DNA of 34,146 nucleotides from Verrucomicrobiaceae bacterium (lineage in GTDB: Bacteria > Verrucomicrobiota > Verrucomicrobiia > Verrucomicrobiales > Verrucomicrobiaceae): the NCBI GenBank assembly GCA_016795465.1, contig JAEUHK010000012.1, forward strand, positions 1 through 34,146. Reading direction: 5' to 3'. This document shows positions 26,151 to 32,924 of the stretch, piece by piece (position 1 is the stretch's first letter; each line of letters starts with the position of its first letter). Position numbers and translations under genes: made by a program. A model generated the notes under the pieces. The model was given only the letters and a program-made list of their open reading frames with translations. It had not been told where the DNA came from and did not search any database.

Positions 26151-27017
26151 TCAACGCTGTGCCGCCCGCTCGCGTGCGATCACTTCACGAATCTTCTCCA
26201 TGCGGTTTTCCGGCGCAGGATGCGTGCTGAAGAAATCCGAGCCCCGCCCGCCACCGCTGACCTCGGCGAGGATCTGCATCACACCGATGAGTTCCTCCGG
26301 TTGATAGCCCGCTTGCAGCATGAAGCGCACGCCGAGCGCATCGGATTCGAGCTCGTCATCGCGGCTGAACTTCATCACCCGCCACTGTGCCACCATTTGG
26401 GCCAGATGAGCTCCGGTGTTGTTCTGACCATCGCTCAGCAGGATGCCCGCTCCCTGCGCCAGACCGCTCCACAGCCGCGAGCCTGCCATCTGCTCGTTCG
26501 AGTGACGGCCCACGACGTGCCCCATCTCATGACCGAGAACACCGGCGAGCTGGTCTTCGTTCTTCAAGCGGCGGAACAAGGCCTCGGTGATGAAAATCTG
26601 GCCGCCCGGCAACGCAAAGGCATTCACCGTCGTGCGATCCGCCAGCAGGTGAAAATCAAAGCGATAAGGCGTCTGCCGTGCCGCGGTGGAGGCCAGCAGC
26701 CGCTGCCCCACGGCCTTCACCTTCGCCACTGCCTGCGGATCACGCGAGGTGCCGCCCATCTCGCGGATCATCTGCGGGGCGGATTGCAGCCCGAGCGCGA
26801 TTTCCTCCTGCGGCGTGGCGATGGCGAGCGTCTGCACGCGGCCGGTGAACTCGTTTTGATACTCCGTCGTGCCCAGCCAGTGATACACGATCGATCCCAC
26901 GATCACCAGCAGGCCGATCACGATTCGCGGATTGCAGCCCACACCGCGTGAGCGGCCGCCATCGTAATAGCTCAAAGTGGCTGCGCGGCCCGTGACGAGT
27001 CTCCAAAGCGTGTTCAT
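26151..27017 (-). CDS. M48-family zinc metalloprotease
   Basis: A 288-residue membrane-anchored protease. One hydrophobic helix lies near residues 31-48 (IVIGLLVIVGSIVYHWLG), placing the catalytic domain in the periplasm. The zinc motif HEMGH is near residue 163 (LGHEMGHVVGRHSNEQ) with the third ligand in DELESDALG. Further family blocks are NAFALPGGQIFITEALF and FFSTHPAPENRMEKI. This resembles the BepA/LoiP-like or general M48 peptidases that handle misfolded envelope proteins. The frame is open far upstream, but that is antisense reading of nspC; the start MNTLWRLVTGRAATLS at 27017 fits. It is divergent from nspC with 90 bases between. Confidence 0.92.
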   Translation of the reverse strand: MNTLWRLVTGRAATLSYYDGGRSRGVGCNPRIVIGLLVIVGSIVYHWLGTTEYQNEFTGRVQTLAIATPQEEIALGLQSAPQMIREMGGTSRDPQAVAKVKAVGQRLLASTAARQTPYRFDFHLLADRTTVNAFALPGGQIFITEALFRRLKNEDQLAGVLGHEMGHVVGRHSNEQMAGSRLWSGLAQGAGILLSDGQNNTGAHLAQMVAQWRVMKFSRDDELESDALGVRFMLQAGYQPEELIGVMQILAEVSGGGRGSDFFSTHPAPENRMEKIREVIARERAAQR

Positions 27018-27107
27018 GGCCCGCGATATACTGAAAGGCCTCCGTGACGACAACTCCCGATTCTCCCTCCTCGACATTCCCGCCCGGCCATCCACTATCC
27101 GCGGCCC

Positions 27108-29021
27108 ATGTTCACCCCTCCGCACGTCTTTGATCAGCCCGCCCCGGCCTTTGACATCCACAGCATCGAGACTCCCGCCTTCGTCGTCGATCTCGAATTG
27201 CTGCGCCGAAACCTGGAGCGTCTCGCCCTCGTGCAGCGTGAGGCCGGTGTGAAGGTGCTGCTCGCCCTGAAGGGCTTTTCGATGTTCAGCACCTTCGGTT
27301 TGGTGCGCGAGTATCTGAGCGGCTGCTGTGCCAGCGGCTTGAACGAAGCCCTGCTGGCCTACCACGAGTTTGGGAAAGAGGTCCACGTCTATGCCCCGGC
27401 ATTCAAACCGAAGGAAATGGAGCAGATCCTGCCCATCGCGAACCACATCAGCTTCAATTCGCTGGCCCAGTGGCGCAAATTCCGCCCGATGATCGAGGCC
27501 GCCCGTGCCGCGGGCCAAAACGCGCCCAGCCCCGGCATCCGCGTGAATCCCGAGCACAGCGAGGTGGAGGTCTCGCTCTATGATCCATGCTCGCCCGGCT
27601 GCCGACTCGGCATCCGTTCGGATTCTCTCGAAGGCGAGGACCTCAGCGGCATCGAGGGCCTGCATTTTCATGCGCTGTGCGAACAAGGCAGCGATGTGCT
27701 CGAACGCGTCGTGGGTGCTGTGGAGAAGCGTTTTCCGAAGCTCATCGAGCAGGTGGAATGGATAAACATGGGCGGCGGCCATCACATCTCCCGCAGCGAC
27801 TACGATCTCGAGCGCCTCATCCGCCTGCTGAAGACCTTCAAAGCCCGCTGGGGCAAGGAACACGTCTATCTCGAGCCCGGCGAAGCCGTCGGCCTGAACA
27901 CCGGCTACCTCATCGCCGAGGTGCAGGACATCGTCGGTGCCCGTAAAACCTCCGTTGCCATTTCCAAACCTGAAACCACACTCGCTCATGACCAAGATCG
28001 CTCCGATTCTCCCGCCAGCCGCACGCCGCAAGATGCTCGCGATGCAGCAGTCCGACTCCTCCGCAGCCTCGAAGATGCCGAAGGCAGGCTTGATCGCCCA
28101 GATGCGGCGCAACGGCTCCACGCCGAGACCGAATCCCTTCGCCAATGGGCGCGGTTGAACGGCTGCCTGCTCTCCTCGGCTGACTTTGGAGACTACATCC
28201 GCGGCCTTCATGAACTCGAAGGAGCCTCGGAGCACGACGTCTGCCTCACGCAGGACCAGTCCCGCGTGCTGAAGTGGACCAAGCCGCCGAATTTCGGTGC
28301 TCGCGGCAGCGCCACCGGCTATCTCACCAATGTGCTCGCCTGCAATGCGCTCTTCGGGCTCGACTGGCGCTTTGAGGCGGTCATCGAGGCAGCGGACGGT
28401 TTGCGCATTCTGACGAGCCAGCCTTTCATCATCGGTGAAAACCCTTCCGTCGAAGAAATCGATACCTGGTTCTCCGCCCTCGGTTTCACCAAAGAACGCG
28501 AAAACACCTACGCTCGCGAGGATGGCCTCAAAATCGCCGATGCACGTCCTGACAACATCCTGCGCCGTGCCGATGGCTCGCTCGTTCCGTTTGATGTGCA
28601 TGTACTCGGCGTTTCCGCCGAAGCCCTGCCCGAGGACGACGAATCCGAATCGGATGCCTGCGACATCCTTCCCACCGCCATCCTCGATCTCTCCGCCAGC
28701 GCCCACATGCCTGACACGATGGAGATGCCCTACCGCCCGCACATTTTTGGCGGCGGCCTGCCCGGCGAGTTCCCGCATGAATACAAGATCGGCGGCATGA
28801 CCTGCCTCGCCGGCGATGTGCTGCACGGCTTCTCCTTCCCGCAGCCGCTCCAAGTCGGCCAGCGCCTCGTCTTCGCCGACATGGCACACTACACGATGGT
28901 GAAGACCACCACCTTCAACGGCGTGCACCATCCCGACATCGCCATCTACGATCCAGCCAAAAAAGAATACCGCGTCGTCCGCCGCTTCCGCTACGAAGAC
29001 TTCCGCGACAAGCTGTCCTGA
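27108..29021 (+). CDS. nspC: Carboxynorspermidine decarboxylase interrupted by a kinase-like insert
   Basis: As one open frame this is 637 residues, against about 380-400 for the family. NspC is a PLP enzyme of the alanine-racemase fold that decarboxylates carboxy(nor)spermidine to (nor)spermidine. Family parts: the PLP lysine Lys55 (VLLALKGFSMFSTFG), CCASGLNEALLAYHEF, FHALCEQG, the PLP-phosphate region MGGGHHIS and EPGEAVGLNTGYLIAEVQDI, then from about residue 520 LPTAILDLSASAHMPDTMEM, IGGMTCLAGDV with the active-site Cys, and MVKTTTFNGVHHPD. Between about residues 276 and 518 lies a foreign domain. Without it the remainder is about 392 residues and looks complete. The product may be an in-frame fusion or the gene may be disrupted. 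No carboxyspermidine dehydrogenase gene is near. Confidence 0.87.
   Translation: MFTPPHVFDQPAPAFDIHSIETPAFVVDLELLRRNLERLALVQREAGVKVLLALKGFSMFSTFGLVREYLSGCCASGLNEALLAYHEFGKEVHVYAPAFKPKEMEQILPIANHISFNSLAQWRKFRPMIEAARAAGQNAPSPGIRVNPEHSEVEVSLYDPCSPGCRLGIRSDSLEGEDLSGIEGLHFHALCEQGSDVLERVVGAVEKRFPKLIEQVEWINMGGGHHISRSDYDLERLIRLLKTFKARWGKEHVYLEPGEAVGLNTGYLIAEVQDIVGARKTSVAISKPETTLAHDQDRSDSPASRTPQDARDAAVRLLRSLEDAEGRLDRPDAAQRLHAETESLRQWARLNGCLLSSADFGDYIRGLHELEGASEHDVCLTQDQSRVLKWTKPPNFGARGSATGYLTNVLACNALFGLDWRFEAVIEAADGLRILTSQPFIIGENPSVEEIDTWFSALGFTKERENTYAREDGLKIADARPDNILRRADGSLVPFDVHVLGVSAEALPEDDESESDACDILPTAILDLSASAHMPDTMEMPYRPHIFGGGLPGEFPHEYKIGGMTCLAGDVLHGFSFPQPLQVGQRLVFADMAHYTMVKTTTFNGVHHPDIAIYDPAKKEYRVVRRFRYEDFRDKLS
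27933..28661 (+). other. Kinase-like (polyvalent-protein type) insertion within nspC
   Basis: About 243 codons are inserted in frame in the barrel-to-C-terminal junction of NspC. From about 28155 the translation reads GASEHDVCLTQDQSRVLKWT, then NALFGLDWRFEAVI, ILTSQPFIIGENPSVEEIDT and IADARPDNILRRADGSLVPF. This resembles the kinase-like domain found in polyvalent proteins: a candidate ATP-site Lys in RVLKW, and DARPDN / PFDV in place of the catalytic-loop and metal-binding motifs. The identification is from memory of the family pattern and is moderate. GACATC (Asp-Ile) stands at both borders (27927-27932 and 28662-28667), 735 bases apart. The first 55 bases or so (27933-27987) are poorer in GC at third positions. 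Confidence 0.6.
27988..28158 (+). CDS. Nested small ORF inside the nspC insert
   Basis: A 56-codon ORF, MTKIAPILPPAARRKMLAMQ at its start, lies in a different frame from nspC. By hand count about 80% of its third positions are G or C, against about 60% for the nspC frame over the same bases, so this frame may be the one under coding selection here. Its TGA (28156-28158) overlaps an in-frame TTG of the kinase-like region at 28155-28157 (TTGA), an arrangement typical of coupled genes. I do not recognise the product and see no clear ribosome binding site. It could be a chance ORF. Confidence 0.35.
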   Translation: MTKIAPILPPAARRKMLAMQQSDSSAASKMPKAGLIAQMRRNGSTPRPNPFANGRG

Positions 29022-29102
29022 CGACCCAAGCTCAGCGATCCGGCCAGCGCGACGCTACGATGGCAACCACAGCGCAATTACCGGGTTCGCTGCAGCGCAT
29101 GG

Positions 29103-29241
29103 CTAGGCCGTGTTTGAAAACCCACGGTGCACTGATCTAGCAAGGCGCGTCTGGAGTATGTTGTTCACGCTTTAGCGTGCGCTGGCTTTTGGCACGCTAA
29201 AGCGTGAACAACATACACTGAGCTTTTCAAACACGGCCTAG
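29103..29241. mobile_element. MITE-like element with 18-bp terminal inverted repeats
   Basis: CTAGGCCGTGTTTGAAAA (29103-29120) is repeated exactly in inverted orientation at 29224-29241. The outer CTAG could be a palindromic target duplication as made by IS5-type elements. Inside lies a second, perfect 24-base inverted pair (29157-29180 and 29192-29215) whose arms contain CACGCTTTAGCGTG. There is no coding capacity, so it would depend on a transposase elsewhere. Confidence 0.75.
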
Positions 29242-29244
29242 ACA

Positions 29245-29664
29245 TCAGGGGCTTTTCTTGGGCACCTTGTCCGCGGGGCATTCATGCGCCCGAGAGTCGA
29301 TGGTCGCCACCTTGAGCGGTGAGAAGACCAAAAAGATGAGGCGGCAGTATGCTTCTCCACCATTGGTTGAGCGGGCCGCAGCGCGTCGCTGGTAACTTAC
29401 GATGGTGAACGGACCATTCCCGAACTTCTCCAGAAGCTCTTTCTTAAGTTCCTGGCGAGATGCATCCGTGAATATCTCGTCGACAGTCGCGACCCGCAGG
29501 TTGGGCAATGCTTCGAAAATTTCAGGATTCCAATTTCCTTCTGTGAATGCCACTCCTGCAGCCGTCAAAGCCTGCTGGTCTGACAAGTTGCCCTCGCGCT
29601 GCCCACTGCATTGCAAAGCGCAGATGAACCACACAGCCGGAATCAGTGTTGCGATTTTCATCAT
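29245..29664 (-). CDS. Small exported hypothetical protein (cassette-like gene)
   Basis: A 139-residue protein that I do not recognise. The N-terminus MMKIATLIPAVWFICALQCS looks like a signal peptide; ALQC is a poor lipobox. The mature part is short and alpha/beta-like (QELKKELLEKFGNGPFTIVS, YCRLIFLVFSPLKVATIDS). The start is one base after the GTTAGGC end of an attC-like site, the usual position of a gene in an integron cassette. Composition is AT-richer than the flanking genes, which supports recent acquisition. A second ATG lies one codon in. The MITE-like element stands three bases after its stop. Confidence 0.7.
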   Translation of the reverse strand: MMKIATLIPAVWFICALQCSGQREGNLSDQQALTAAGVAFTEGNWNPEIFEALPNLRVATVDEIFTDASRQELKKELLEKFGNGPFTIVSYQRRAAARSTNGGEAYCRLIFLVFSPLKVATIDSRAHECPADKVPKKSP

Positions 29665-29665
29665 G

Positions 29666-29756
29666 GCCTAACGTCTAAGCTGTGGCGACGGCGAGCGCAA
29701 GACTCCGCTCATGCGACCGACTGCTACGAGCCGTTGCCACCAGCGTTTTGTTCGGC
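29666..29756 (-). other. Integron-type attC recombination site
   Basis: Read on the minus strand the 91-base site starts GCCGAAC (R''-like) and ends GTTAGGC (R', matching GTTRRRY). Inside them lie L''-like GCTGGTGGCAACGGC and L'-like GCCGTCGCCACAGC, which pair except for one extra G in the left arm and one A-C mismatch. An extrahelical base in one arm is the feature that sets strand polarity in attC hairpins. Unpaired spacers (AAAAC, TTAGAC) and a central variable loop complete the pattern. It lies between two small same-strand genes. R'' departs from the consensus at one position. Confidence 0.72.
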
Positions 29757-29778
29757 CTTGTTTGCGGGTAGTGCTCCG

Positions 29779-30243
29779 TCATGACTTCTTGTCTTTATCC
29801 ACAATCGGTTCAACAAGCTTACCGTCCATCGTAACGATGTAATTCATCCTCGGCCAAATGCCTGTTGAGGGGCCCTTGATGAAGTAACGAAAGCTAACTA
29901 CCCACACCCACTTTCCATCAGGGGCAATGCCGCCGAGCGGATCAAGTGAGATTCTCTCCAGATCCCAGCCGTAGTTCTCTGGGATCTTGATGGTGTCTAG
30001 ATGGGTCTTGGCTAGACTATAGGCATTGCCCGATGACACTGGCGGAGGAGCATCGCCAAGGGCAGTCCAAGTTGGTAGTTTCTGATATGTGTTCTTCGAG
30101 ATGGCAAATGTATATCTCAGCCCATTCAGGTAACAGTATCTCAAACACACATAGTCATTCGGGTCTAATTCAGCAGCTTGTGCCTGGCTAGAAGCGACAG
30201 TGACACCGACAATTGGAAGTAGTAGCACATTACGTCTATTCAT
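29779..30243 (-). CDS. Small exported hypothetical protein (cassette-like gene)
   Basis: A 154-residue protein that I do not recognise. It starts MNRRNVLLLPIVGVTVASSQ with a signal peptide cleaved after AQA (residues 22-24, before AELDPND). The mature part contains two close cysteines (VCLRYCYLNG), the segment LGGIAPDGKWVWVVSFRYFI and ends with a lysine-rich tail. It is clearly AT-richer than the GC-rich neighbours. The attC site follows its stop by 22 bases, so gene plus attC has the layout of an integron cassette. An R'-like GTTCGGC lies 21 bases upstream of the ATG (30265-30271), but no complete second attC is visible there. Confidence 0.68.
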   Translation of the reverse strand: MNRRNVLLLPIVGVTVASSQAQAAELDPNDYVCLRYCYLNGLRYTFAISKNTYQKLPTWTALGDAPPPVSSGNAYSLAKTHLDTIKIPENYGWDLERISLDPLGGIAPDGKWVWVVSFRYFIKGPSTGIWPRMNYIVTMDGKLVEPIVDKDKKS

Positions 30244-30288
30244 GGCGATGGGTGCTGTTTCGTGGCCGAACGTTGTTTAGCCACACTT

Positions 30289-30323
30289 AACGGTGGACGA
30301 ATCAGATTCGCCCACCGTTTTTT
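30289..30323 (+). terminator. Terminator-like hairpin without an obvious gene
   Basis: AACGGTGG.CGAATC pairs with GATTCG.CCACCGTT (one mismatch, tight loop) and is followed by TTTT on the plus strand. No plus-strand gene is upstream; only minus-strand genes lie to its left. It may terminate an unannotated plus-strand RNA or be a structural element at the edge of the cassette region. Confidence 0.5.
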
Positions 30324-30846
30324 GTGGTTTTTGAGACGGGTGAGGGGGTAACAAGGGCTTCACGAGCAACGCACGGTGAGTTTGGATGACGGAGCCGATT
30401 GCAGCAAAAAAGCCGCTGGAGGTCAAGCCGTGGGATGACAGGTGTCGGGGGCAAACGGTTCGCGCCCCTCCGGCCTCGGTTTTGGGAGCCAATGGGCGAA
30501 ATGGCATTCGATTTGTCCTTTTCGCCGAAATGGACATCCATTTCCATTCCTCGAGCCGGAAACGATTGGGCACTTGGAAGGCAAAGAGGCCGATGATGGG
30601 GGTTCAGGCGACGGCGGTTGGAGCCTGCATGGAGGGGTGAAGCGGACCAAAAGACCGGTATGCGAGGGCTTCCCACGCTGTCTGTGGGGTCAAAGAGGGC
30701 GCAGAACGGGCCCTTTCGGGCGTTCTGCGAGCCTGCATCGTGGCTGATGAGGGATCGAAGGGCGGTGTCTTTGACCTCACTTTACCCACCATGACAGCCT
30801 GAACCGGGGGTGTTTATGGCTGAAACCGTCGATTCCTTCAGCCAAC
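30324..30846. other. Non-coding stretch with hairpins
   Basis: No reading frame here looks like a protein. Several short hairpins are visible: GAAATGG/CCATTTC around 30527-30544 and CGCAGAACG/CGTTCTGCG around 30700-30729, the latter extended by an inner CCC/GGG pair. The stretch may be a degraded gene remnant or an untranslated structured region. Confidence 0.5.
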
Positions 30847-31218
30847 ATTGCCCATTCTGTTGGGGCACATAGACCATTGTTTGACCCGACTTAATGCATT
30901 CTTTCGCCTGAAAAATGGATTATGTGGGGTGACAGAATGCATTCTGTTGGCTGACATAATGCATTTATTCGGTCAAAGAATGCATTCATTCGGACGAAGA
31001 ATGGATTCTTCAGGCAAAAGAATGGATTCTGTGAGCTTAAACAATCCATTCTGTTAGCCAGCAGAATGCATGATGCTGGGTGACATATTGCCCTCTGTTG
31101 GCTCAAAGAGCGGTCAATGCGGGGTGACATATCGCCTTCTGCTGGCTCCAAGAACGGTCAATGCGGGGTGACAGACCGCCTTCTGCTGGCTCAAAGAGCG
31201 GTCGATGCGGGGTGACAG
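30847..31218. repeat. Array of about 17 degenerate 21-22-bp tandem repeats
   Basis: Units of 21 or 22 bases (the first 24) follow one another without spacers. Examples are AATGCATTCTGTTGGCTGAC (+AT) at 30936, AATGGATTCTTCAGGCAAAA (+G) at 31000 and AGCGGTCAATGCGGGGTGAC (+AT) at 31109. The last six units form three 44-base higher-order repeats (31087-31218). Many units carry the palindrome GAATGCATTC or an ACCGC/GCGGT pair. Twenty-two is not a multiple of three and no frame yields a repeated peptide, so the array is non-coding. The spacing equals two DNA turns, compatible with a protein-binding array. Confidence 0.8.
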
Positions 31219-31374
31219 GTAGGTGCATGCTGGGTCGTATCCTCCAGACATGCGGGTGTCTTTGCCTGCCAAATGCCCCTCATCATGGCGGAATGTCGCA
31301 CTTACATCCGGTCTTGGCCGCATTTCTCCCACTGTCTTGTGTTGCCTCGATAGTCTGTCGGTGAATCCCAGCCT

Positions 31375-31440
31375 GTTTGTAGTTCGGGCTTTAGCCCGTT
31401 CAGGTGCTTCCTAGCGCGGCCTAAAGGCCGAACTACAAAC
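31375..31440. repeat. REPIN-like paired palindromes
   Basis: GTTTGTAGTTCGG (31375-31387) and its exact complement (31428-31440) enclose two inner palindromes, CGGGCTTTAGCCCG (31385-31398) and CGGCCTAAAGGCCG (31417-31430). The inner stems differ between arms by paired changes that keep base pairing. The GTTC-N-CTTTAG-N pattern also occurs inside the MITE-like element at 29.1-29.2 kb. No RAYT-type transposase is visible. Confidence 0.75.
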
Positions 31441-31572
31441 ATCAAAGCAACCACGCACGCCCAGGCAGTGAGAAATGCGATCTAGTGTGATTACCCCCTC
31501 CCACACCATAGTGAAGGTGATGACAGCCTGAGGGGCCAAACGGCCCGGAACGACCGCCCACCCGGCGGTGGC

Positions 31573-32823
31573 TCACTCCTCCGGCTTCTTCGAGAGCCGC
31601 ACTTCCACTTCTTGAATGCGGGCCCGCACCACGCGGCGCACTTTGAACTCGGCCTCGCCGAGCTGGCAGCGTTCGCCGGGCTTCGGAACATGGCCGAGCT
31701 GGGTGAAAAGCAGGCCGCCGATGGTATCGATGCCGCCCGACTCGGTTTCGAGGTCGATGCCGAGCTCGTCTTTGAGATGATCGAGACGGGCTCCGCCATC
31801 GAGAAGGAAACGTCCATGGCCGAGATCGCGGATTTCTGCGGCCTCACCACGCCAGGGAGCGGCGTCGTAGAGCAGCCAGTCGGCGATTTCACGGCGGCTG
31901 ATCATGCCTTCGAGGCCGCCGTATTCGTCCACGATGATGAGCGGCGTGGTTTGGTCCCGCAGGTGGTCGTTGAGCGCATCGAGGATGGGCATCGTCTCCG
32001 GCACAAAGGCCGGTGTTTGCAGGCAGCCACGCCAGGCGGGACGTCCGGCGAGCTTCCACGCGGTGGCGTCGATGATGCCGAGCACGCTGTCCGGCGTCTC
32101 GCCATACACGATCACAAAGCGCCCGGCCGCACGCTCGAGCGTGGCGGTCGTTTTGGCCTCCGAGTCCTCGGCGGACATCAGCGGCAGATCGACACGCGGC
32201 ACCATGCAATCCCGCACGGTGAGCCCTTCGATCTCCAGCGCCTCGTGGATCATCGAGCTCTCCTCGCTGCCGAGCAGGCCCTGCTCCTCACGCATTTCGA
32301 CGAGCGTCTCGAATTCATCGCGGGTCACGGGGAGACGCGTTTTGGCATTGTGCGGCACCAGATGGCGCAGAAGCGCATCCGCGGTGCGATCCACGGCATT
32401 CGTGAGGGGATCGAGCACGCGGCGCAGCGGGCGCAGGAGCCGCAGGCTGGCCAGCAGCACCACGGCGGGTGAGCGGGCCGCGAAAAACTTGGGCACCATG
32501 TCTCCGAGAATCACAGTGCTGAGGAAAAGCAGGGACGATGCCAGCCATGGATTCCATCCCATCGCTTTCAGCGGTCCGGTGACGATCCACACGCCGAGAG
32601 CGGCGAGCGAGAGATTCAGCGCGGCGGAAAGGAGCTGCGCCTGCTGCAGCGGCGCGAAGGGATTCGCGCTGATTTCACGCAACCTCCGTGCCACGGAGCC
32701 TTCACCCGCGGCCTGGAGCTGCTTTTCCACATCTCGCACGCTATGAATGGCCGTCTCCGCCGCGGAAATGACGGCGAGCAGCGCAAGCAGAGCGAGGTAG
32801 AGCAGGAGAGCGGGGAGAAGCAT
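31573..32823 (-). CDS. CNNM/CBS/CorC_HlyC-family ion transporter or HlyC/CorC protein
   Basis: A 416-residue inner-membrane protein. The N-terminal CNNM (DUF21) domain has four hydrophobic segments, beginning MLLPALLLYLALLALLAVIS. A CBS pair follows (about 200-330; CMVPRVDLPLMSAED, then SVLGIIDATAWKLAG and PLIIVDEYGGLEGMISRREI). The C-terminal CorC_HlyC domain (about 345-410) includes GIDTIGGLLFTQLGHVPKPG. The family is linked to magnesium/cobalt export and resistance, with CBS domains binding ATP-Mg. It is divergent from the ThuA-like gene with 101 bases between. The label hemolysin for this family is historical. Confidence 0.9.
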   Translation of the reverse strand: MLLPALLLYLALLALLAVISAAETAIHSVRDVEKQLQAAGEGSVARRLREISANPFAPLQQAQLLSAALNLSLAALGVWIVTGPLKAMGWNPWLASSLLFLSTVILGDMVPKFFAARSPAVVLLASLRLLRPLRRVLDPLTNAVDRTADALLRHLVPHNAKTRLPVTRDEFETLVEMREEQGLLGSEESSMIHEALEIEGLTVRDCMVPRVDLPLMSAEDSEAKTTATLERAAGRFVIVYGETPDSVLGIIDATAWKLAGRPAWRGCLQTPAFVPETMPILDALNDHLRDQTTPLIIVDEYGGLEGMISRREIADWLLYDAAPWRGEAAEIRDLGHGRFLLDGGARLDHLKDELGIDLETESGGIDTIGGLLFTQLGHVPKPGERCQLGEAEFKVRRVVRARIQEVEVRLSKKPEE

Positions 32824-32924
32824 CGGTCTTCGAATCGAGGCCGCGGCCAGTGTGAAGCGCGGAAAGCCGGGGGCAACCTTCGTTCTTGCCAGAAGAGGGC
32901 CGGTTTGATAGTCACGGCACGTCT

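Noticed and set aside
27018..28931. Long minus-strand open frame continuous with the M48 protease gene
   Set aside because: It is antisense to nspC, with low-complexity Ala/Gly/Glu-rich translation; the protease homology and membrane anchor begin at 27017.
30244..30330. A second complete attC upstream of the 154-residue gene
   Set aside because: GTTCGGC is present but no matching L'' and R'' arms could be found on the other side.
30277..30676. Overlapping small ORFs in the gene-free stretch
   Set aside because: No ribosome site, no recognisable domain, and biased Pro/Arg/Ser composition; better explained as non-coding.
30891..31151. 86-codon minus-strand ORF across the repeat array
   Set aside because: The 21-22-bp period shifts frame each unit, so the peptide is not repetitive and no signal or domain is seen.
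30847..31218. CRISPR array
   Set aside because: Repeats are adjacent without unique spacers, are degenerate, and no cas gene is present.
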